A program made the position numbers and the translations under genes. A DNA stretch of 11,455 bases. It comes from Glomus cerebriforme (taxonomy: Eukaryota; Glomeromycota; Glomeromycetes; Glomerales; Glomeraceae). Of the stretch, positions 7,104-11,455 are shown one piece after another. The stretch covers positions 7,208 through 18,662 of the forward strand of contig QKYT01000217.1 of NCBI GenBank assembly GCA_003550305.1. Reading direction: 5' to 3'. The notes below the pieces were generated by a model. The model was given only the letters and a program-made list of their open reading frames with translations. It searched no databases and had not been told where the DNA came from. Every line of letters begins with the position of its first letter. Positions within the stretch are counted from its first letter, which is position 1.

Positions 7104-7837
7104 ATGAGTAATAACAATGGTAACAATATTAACTTCTCAGAGGTGGGAGAAGTTGAGATAGTTAATATTGGAAGGGAAGGAATTTCTTATAGCGAGTTGA
7201 AAATGTTACAAATTTTGTTGGCAATTCCATTAATTGTGAAGCTTGCAGTACCTTCTGTTAAAAATCTGGAACATGCAAACTTCAAGTGACTTATGCCAAT
7301 CATCTTAAAGTTACAACACAATGAAATTAATCAATTACTTTATTAGTTATGCTGCAAATCCAGTTAACCAACAAGATATCATTACAATTAGTGAAGAATA
7401 TATGAAGTTGAATGTGAACTACTATAGATTAATTAATAGAAGTTAGTAGTCATAATAATGTGAAGGAAATATGGTCAGTTAAAGATGGAAATTCATTAAT
7501 AGAAAACATCATGTTATTCTCAGTGGCATCTAAAAGAAATTGGTAATAATGAAGTCTGGCACCATCTTTTTTGTGACCTGACAATAAAAAAGCCAGACAA
7601 CCCCTATCCTGAAGTAATTCTTGAAATTATAGCAACAGGATCTGTCTCTACATTTATAAAACATTTTGATCGAGTAATAAAATATGCTGACCAACTTTGT
7701 CCTGAGAAAGTTTTTGCTGTACCCTAGTAGTGAGGAGAATATTTTATTTTGTATTTAGTTTATTTAATTTGTATATACAGTATTTAAACATTTTATACAT
7801 AATAAAGAGTTATCATTTGCAAAAAAAAAAAAAAAAA
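7104..7837 (+). pseudogene. Retrocopy-like pseudogene of unknown family, with poly(A) tail
   Basis: ATG at 7104 opens MSNNNGNNINFSEVGEVEIV and runs to a TGA (7287-7289) inside NFK-LMP. The protein continues across frame changes near 7340, 7435 and 7535: HNEINQLL, YAANPVNQQDIITISEEY, HNNVKEIWSVKDGNSLIE, NNEVWHHLFCDLTIKKPD, then PEVILEIIATGSV and STFIKHFDRVIKYADQL, ending at TAG (7725-7727). No intron is seen in over 600 bp. AATAAA (7801-7806) precedes a 17-A tract (7821-7837) by 14 nt, which is the layout of a reverse-transcribed polyadenylated mRNA. The VILEIIA..HF.RV..YA block resembles a C-terminal segment I associate with expanded glomeromycotan proteins, perhaps nuclease-like, but I cannot name it. 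No target duplication was found for this insertion. Confidence 0.6.
7801..7837 (+). terminator. Poly(A) signal plus genomically encoded A17 tract of the retrocopy
   Basis: AATAAA at 7801-7806 is followed after 14 nt by A17. A templated A tract at this distance indicates a copied mRNA 3' end rather than a normal gene terminus. Confidence 0.65.
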
Positions 7838-7838
7838 T

Positions 7839-7849
7839 TTGACACCTTG
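7839..7849 (+). repeat. Left target-site duplication of the LINE (TTGACACCTTG)
   Basis: It is identical to 10119-10129. Both copies are preceded by an A run (17 and 12 A), so the true duplication may extend into the A tract. It marks the 5' junction of the LINE at about 7850. Confidence 0.8.
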
Positions 7850-7906
7850 CTGGGGAAATTAATCTCATATTTCCTTTTTCAACATCTTCTCACATAATCT
7901 TCTATC

Positions 7907-8441
7907 ATGAATAATAAAAATAATAATCATAATAACTTTAATAATCAAAAAAGTAACAATATCTCTCCCCTTCCTTTACCATTGTCTCCTCCTTCCCCTG
8001 CTTTCCGTATAATGACCTTAACGTTCAAGGCCTTAATTCTAAATTGAAACAACATCAATTAATCCACATGATGGATTTACAAAACATATCTATTTTAGGC
8101 CTTTCTGAATCCAAGCTTTCAAACAATACTGCTCCTTATGTTTACAAAAAATCTTTACAATATAAAGCTTATTTCAACAACCAAGATACTAATATCAATG
8201 GATCTGGAGTAGGCTTGATAGTCCATAAAAACATTGATAAATATGTGCATAAATCCTTTGGTTATAAAGGACGCATCATTTATATTGATCTTTTTATGAA
8301 AGAACATATTAAATTTTGTATTATTCAGATTTATTTTCACGCTAATACTACTGGTAACTGAACAGATATTGAAGACATATATAAAAAACTTTTATTTATA
8401 TTGGAAGATGCTCTCAACCAAAATTACAATATCATCTATTA
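7907..8441 (+). pseudogene. LINE endonuclease domain, N-terminal half
   Basis: ATG at 7907 starts an Asn- and Pro-rich leader (MNNKNNNHNN, then PPSPAFRIMTL). One A is missing near 8021. After it the frame reads NVQGLNSKLKQHQLIHMM, then ISILGLSESKLS, NGSGVGLIVHKNIDKY, FGYKGRIIYIDLFMKE and CIIQIYFHANTTGN, then TGA (8359-8361), then TDIEDIYKKLLFILEDALNQ and NYNII. The Asn of LNVQG and Glu of LSES are the first two conserved residues of the exonuclease-endonuclease-phosphatase fold. This enzyme nicks target DNA to prime reverse transcription. The GDFN and SDH motifs that should follow are absent: the sequence changes abruptly after NYNII at about 8441. The open stretch 8044-8361 is the longest intact part (105 codons). 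Confidence 0.75.
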
Positions 8442-9240
8442 CAAATTTATCTTCTAATTTTATTTCGATATTAATTGACAATTCTTCTCTTAAAAATGAA
8501 CTTTTTAATTTACAAACTCAATTATCCTCTTTTCAGGTTTTGGACTTTTATACTGATGGATCCTTAATAAATCCTTCTTCTTTTCAATATTCAATGACTT
8601 GTGGTTTTATACAGACAAATTCTTTTGCTCCTAATGTTCAATTTTCTACTAAAATCTCTAATTGGCCTTCTGCATTTCATGCAGAACTTGCTGCTGTAGT
8701 TCTTGCAGTTTTTGTTTCTCCTCCTTCTTCTACAATTACAATATTTACTGATAGCGCTTCTATTGAACAACATTTTCAATATTTGTGTTCTCTTTCACCT
8801 TTTTCTTATAGAAACATTTTTAAACAAAAATCTTTACCATTACTTTGGTCGATTCTATTCCATTTATTATCTGAAAACAATATTTCTTTATCCTTTAAAA
8901 AAGTGCAAGCTCATGCATCTGATCCCTTTAATAATTCGGTAGATGCTTTTATTAAAAACGCATATTCTTCTTTAACTTATATTGCATTTTTACCAGAAAA
9001 TTTATTTATTCATTCTATTGTTCCTAAATGGAATAATATTCTTATTGATACACACTTATGTAAATTTTTGACACAAATTTCAAATTGTAAAAATTTTAAA
9101 TCCTTTATTAATTTACACTGTAACTTCAAATATCATAACCATATTTCTGAAATTGATTGGGCCACTACCTTTCAATATTTTGATTCAGATTCTGATACTA
9201 AATCTATTACATCTTTTACCTCTTCTTACAAAAGTCACAC
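8442..9240 (+). pseudogene. LINE RNase H domain in a long open frame
   Basis: The open frame runs 8369-9286 (305 codons), but its first ~24 codons (8369-8441) are an out-of-frame reading of the endonuclease. Real homology begins at the deletion junction. Counted from the frame's Met: DFYTDGS (Asp63), SAFHAELAAV (Glu106), IFTDSAS (Asp128) and KKVQAHASDPFNNSVDAF (His182, Asp192). All the acidic catalytic positions of type I RNase H are therefore present. The enzyme degrades RNA in RNA:DNA hybrids during second-strand synthesis. A C-terminal extension of about 110 residues follows. The frame is lost at 9236-9240, where an extra CA replaces SHKIKIL with SHTKSKF. The intact catalytic set despite decay elsewhere suggests a fairly young insertion. 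Confidence 0.8.
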
Positions 9241-9942
9241 AAAATCAAAATTCTTCTTGAAGAATTACCTACGATTGAATATATAAAAAAAGCTTGTCCA
9301 GACCTTTTCACTAATTGGTTTTGTCCTTTATGTACTAGTAATGTTTTAAATAATAATAATCATCACATTAAAAATTTTTCCCATATTTTCCACTGTTCTT
9401 ATAATTCTAGAAAATTTTTTAATTTAATTAATGATAACAAACAATTTCTTTTACAACTTTTACAATATAACAAATCTTCCTTTTTACCTTCTATTTTTGA
9501 TATTAATTCTTTATCTTTTATTTGGTCATTTTCTTCTAGCTTTGAGTTAAATTTTATAGATTTAGTTAAAGGTATTATTCTGAAGGTTTTATTTAATTTT
9601 ATTTTTTCTTTTGTTAAAAATAGAAATATTTCTTTAGATATTTTGTTTCAATTTTATAATCATATTTACATAGATTTTATGGAATCTGTTTGGATTTCAT
9701 GATGTGATCAATAATTACAATTAGAACATAGTCACAATATAGATAGAAAACAAAAATTTATTCGTCACAATAGCTCAAACCCAAGATTCAATTCTTCTTT
9801 TTCATCAAGTAGTTCTTCTAATGTTCCTCTTTTATTAGATCAAAATAGTTTATGTAATTCTATTTACTTTGGTGTGAATTATTTGGATTTTTGGTACAGG
9901 ATTAACTATATTATAATTTTAATTAGACTTAGGTTTATTTAG
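9238..9942 (+). pseudogene. LINE C-terminal region with CPLC zinc knuckle
   Basis: After the 2-nt insertion the polyprotein frame reads HKIKILLEELPTIEYIKKAC, then NWFCPLCTSNVL, NNHHIKNFSHIFHC and FFNLINDNKQFLLQLL. CPLC...H...C (Cys codons 9322 and 9331, last Cys 9394) fits the zinc knuckle found after RNase H in LINE polyproteins, thought to help bind RNA or target DNA. A TGA (9700-9702) and TAA (9712-9714) break the frame, but it continues LEHSHNIDRKQKFIRHNSS and a Ser-rich run to YFGVNYLDFWYRINY, closing at TAG 9940-9942. The two stops read most simply as CGA and CAA codons that mutated. Confidence 0.7.
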
Positions 9943-9981
9943 GGTTATGATAAGGTTGGCTTCGTCGGGTGTAGTGACTTT

Positions 9982-10014
9982 TCATGTGACATTAGTTACA
10001 TGTAAATCACATGA
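9982..10014 (+). repeat. Hairpin in the LINE 3' UTR
   Basis: TCATGTGA (9982-9989) pairs with TCACATGA (10007-10014), and the spacer contains the perfect palindrome TTACATGTAA (9996-10005). It lies about 65 nt before the AATAAA. LINE reverse transcriptases often recognise 3' UTR structure, so a role in template choice is possible; that is inference. Confidence 0.55.
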
Positions 10015-10076
10015 CTTTGATGTTATTCTTTTTTCCTTTGTAATTTTTGTAATTTGTTTTATATATAATTACTCTT

Positions 10077-10118
10077 AATAAAATTGAATACAATCATTGT
10101 TATGTTAAAAAAAAAAAA
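10077..10118 (+). terminator. LINE poly(A) signal and A12 tail
   Basis: AATAAA at 10077-10082 precedes a 12-A tract (10107-10118) that abuts the right target duplication. This marks the 3' end of the integrated cDNA. Confidence 0.75.
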
Positions 10119-10129
10119 TTGACACCTTG
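10119..10129 (+). repeat. Right target-site duplication of the LINE (TTGACACCTTG)
   Basis: Identical to 7839-7849. Beyond it, AAATTTCTAATAACATC leads into the flank of kinase copy 2, so the insertion lies about 80 bp upstream of that ATG. Confidence 0.8.
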
Positions 10130-10183
10130 AAATTTCTAATAACATCAAAAAATTTTAGTATCATTTGTATTACCTAACTTCCT

Positions 10184-10213
10184 TGTCAAATATCCTAATT
10201 TTGTAATATTATG
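10184..10213 (+). promoter_or_regulatory. Conserved 5' flank of kinase copy 2, up to and including ATG
   Basis: It matches 2981-3010 at 29 of 30 positions (one C/T difference). Unlike copy 1, only about 55 bp separate it from the LINE target duplication, so any promoter further upstream has been displaced by the retroelement. Confidence 0.5.
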
Positions 10214-11030
10214 AAGCAAAAATATCTCAGTGACGATGTATTTGAACAAATAAAAGATTTTAATTGTTACAATTTAACTGAAGGACAAAAATTATTAATT
10301 GATAAATTAATATTAAATGAAGAATTAAAAGAAAATTATAATAAATATGTTTATGTAGAGAATGCAAACAACCTAATACTGGTGTTAGGTGGTATCAGTC
10401 ATATAATGCTAAACATTTTTAACAAAATCTCAAAAATTGGACTAGTGAAAATTCTGGCATTGATGAAATAATCCAACAATCTCAGCTTTATGCAAGAGAT
10501 AGTCTTAAAAAATTAGAATGGATTGAATATGATAATTTTAAGAATGTTGAATATATTACAAAGGGAGGTTTTGGAACAATATATAAAGCATTCAATGAGG
10601 AAGAAAATATATTTTGTTAAAATTATAAAACTAATCAATAGGATAGATGTGATAAAAATAGGACTGTTGCTCTAAAAAGTCTAAATAATTCAAAAGATAT
10701 AAAAATGGAATTTTTAAATGAGGTAAATAATATTTTTAATGTGTAATTTTATTCAATATTTAAAATGGAAACTAACTGATTATTATGATTTTTAAATCAC
10801 ACTTGAAAATGAATAATTCCACTGATATTATTAAAATTTATGGCATTACTAAAGAATCTAAAACAAGTGATTTTATGATGGTAATGAAATATGCAGAAAA
10901 TGGTAATTTAAGACAAAGATTAAACAGAGATTTCAAATCATGATAAATTTTGAGCTCTAGGAAATATTTCATGTGGTCTTAGGGATATTCATATAGAGGG
11001 ATGCTAATAATACTTATTTTAGTATAGAGG
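10211..11030 (+). pseudogene. Tyrosine-kinase-like protein kinase pseudogene, copy 2 (truncated)
   Basis: ATG at 10211 opens MKQKYLSDDVFEQIKDFNCY, then NLTEGQKLLIDKLILNEEL. A missing G at about 10349 shifts frame. After it the protein reads YGLCRECKQPNTGVRW, YQSYNAKHF, a TAA (10420-10422), QNLKNWTSENSGIDEII and KKLEWIEYDNFKNVEYI. The glycine loop KGGFGTIYKA is intact, and VALKSLNNS keeps the ATP-binding Lys (10675-10677). Stops lie at 10618 and 10639. After an intron relic it reads NNSTDIIKIYGITKES and FMMVMKYAENGNLRQRLN, then degrades (ISCGLRDIH). The catalytic HRD and DFG regions are missing or unrecognisable before the GC-rich repeat. Both Cys of the second zinc pair are Tyr (10393-10395, 10402-10404), whereas copy 1 keeps them. 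Confidence 0.8.
10723..10795 (+). other. Intron relic in kinase copy 2 (73 nt)
   Basis: GTAAATAA donor after EFLNE and an ACTAAC branch motif at 10771-10776. The expected AG acceptor reads AA at the boundary before ATCACACTTGAAAATG. It is at the homologous position to 3542-3620 in copy 1. Loss of the acceptor would block normal splicing here. Confidence 0.6.
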
Positions 11031-11192
11031 CCTGCAACGGGCTGGGTCCGGGCTCAAAACCCGGCCCAGACCCGGCCCAGAATCTGGGTCCGGGCTGGCA
11101 AATATTATATAAATTAACCTGGGCCGGGTCCGGGCCGGCATTAAATTTTTATAAAATTTCCGGGCCGGACCCAGGTTCAGGATGTAAACCCA
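11027..11192. repeat. GC-rich palindromic repeat cluster (GGGCCGGGTCCGGG type)
   Basis: Three GC-rich blocks (about 11027-11099, 11118-11139, 11160-11192) stand in very AT-rich DNA. They consist of variants of GGGTCCGGGC and its complement. ACCCGGCCCAG is repeated in tandem at 11059-11069 and 11070-11080. CCTGGGCCGGGTCCGGGCC (11118-11136) is nearly the inverse of CCGGGCCGGACCCAGG (11160-11175), so the two can form a hairpin over an AT-rich loop. It directly follows the decayed end of kinase copy 2 and probably interrupted it. The minus-strand Pro/Gly/Arg-rich frame over it is a composition artefact. It fits an interspersed repeat of unknown class. Confidence 0.75.
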
Positions 11193-11455
11193 GATTTTCA
11201 TAATTTATTAATTTCGGCCAAAATTTTCAATTAATTCTAGCCGAAATTAGATTAGATAAAAAATTAAACAATTTTGGCCAAATTTACCAGCCGATTTTAT
11301 TTTGTAATTTAATTTTTTTATGTTAATTTAAATAAAATTATTTATTACTTTTGTAAAGATAATTAAATGATTTTATATTTTAGGATAGTCAGTAATGCAA
11401 GATTTACCTAATACTTTTAAAATTTAAAACACTAATCAAATAAGTCAAAAATCAG
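11193..11455. other. Right-edge spacer with a perfect 10-bp inverted repeat
   Basis: TAATTTCGGC (11209-11218) pairs perfectly with GCCGAAATTA (11240-11249). A related block TTTTGGCCAAAT follows near 11273. They may belong to the same repeat as the GC-rich cluster. The remainder is AT-rich, and I see no kinase sequence resuming and no other gene before the window ends. Confidence 0.5.

Larger units (their letters stand above)
7850..10118 (+). mobile_element. Non-LTR retrotransposon (LINE), internally deleted, with poly(A) tail
   Basis: It is about 2.27 kb, bounded by TTGACACCTTG duplications and ending in AATAAA (10077-10082) plus A12. In order it has a short 5' leader, the N-terminal part of an apurinic-like endonuclease, a junction near 8442, an RNase H domain, a C-terminal CPLC zinc knuckle, and a 3' UTR. 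The entire reverse transcriptase and the second half of the endonuclease are missing, so it could only have moved using proteins of a full-length relative. Domain order EN-(RT)-RNase H-zinc knuckle fits I/Tad-like fungal LINEs (established knowledge); the clade assignment is inference. It has a frameshift at 8021, stops at 8359, 9700 and 9712, and a 2-nt insertion at about 9238. Confidence 0.85.

Noticed and set aside
8591..8779. Minus-strand 62-codon frame and plus-strand 79-codon frame (8703-8942) inside the LINE
   Set aside because: They overlap the RNase H domain, whose catalytic residues identify the correct frame; these are shadows.
10350..10471. Second half of the 86-codon frame from 10211 (VYVENANNLILVLGG...)
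   Set aside because: It results from a 1-base deletion; the homologous frame (CRECKQPNTG) matches copy 1.
11019..11201. Minus-strand Pro/Gly/Arg-rich 60-codon frame
   Set aside because: It is a translation of the GC-rich repeat and lacks protein features.

Overview
The window looks like a gene-poor, transposon-eroded piece of a very AT-rich fungal genome, most likely an arbuscular mycorrhizal fungus of the Rhizophagus/Glomus type. This is inference. It rests on short AT-rich spliceosomal introns with CTAAC/ACTAAC-like branch sites, and on resemblance to families expanded in those fungi: tyrosine-kinase-like kinases with an N-terminal Cys pair, SWIM zinc-finger proteins, BED-hAT transposases and LINEs ending in RNase H. 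The GGGCCGGGTCCGGG-type GC-rich interspersed repeats also fit. No bacterial signals such as operons or ribosome-binding sites are present. I see no intact protein-coding gene and no rRNA, tRNA or CRISPR array.

Layout. 1-482 (minus) is a broken SWIM zinc-finger gene running off the left edge. 848-1599 (plus) is the 5' part of a BED-hAT transposase with one recognisable intron. 1937-2452 is a degenerate ~160-bp tandem repeat whose units look like exon plus intron. 2480-2640 is TGGAT-rich repeat DNA. 3008-4696 is kinase pseudogene copy 1: zinc-ribbon-like N-terminus, kinase domain in two exons, and a C-terminal tail containing a small inverted segment. 4697-7086 is intergenic, with a ~140-bp foldback (MITE-like) element at 5230-5369 and a 47-bp tandem duplication at 6624-6717. 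7104-7837 is a broken, apparently intronless gene ending in AATAAA and a 17-A tract, i.e. retrocopy-like. 7850-10118 is a LINE that has lost its reverse transcriptase but keeps part of its endonuclease, the RNase H and the C-terminal zinc knuckle. It is flanked by an 11-bp target-site duplication. 10211-~11030 is kinase copy 2, running into a GC-rich inverted-repeat cluster (11027-11192).

How the parts relate. The two kinase copies are paralogues that share 29 of 30 bases up to the ATG, so each can be read against the other. The comparison shows CpA-to-TpA type transitions creating stops and destroying cysteines, several short tandem duplications, and a 41-bp start-region deletion in copy 2. 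The LINE sits against the retrocopy's A tract and about 80 bp upstream of the copy 2 ATG. I found no convincing new functional system; the best leads are the mutational patterns and repeat structures.
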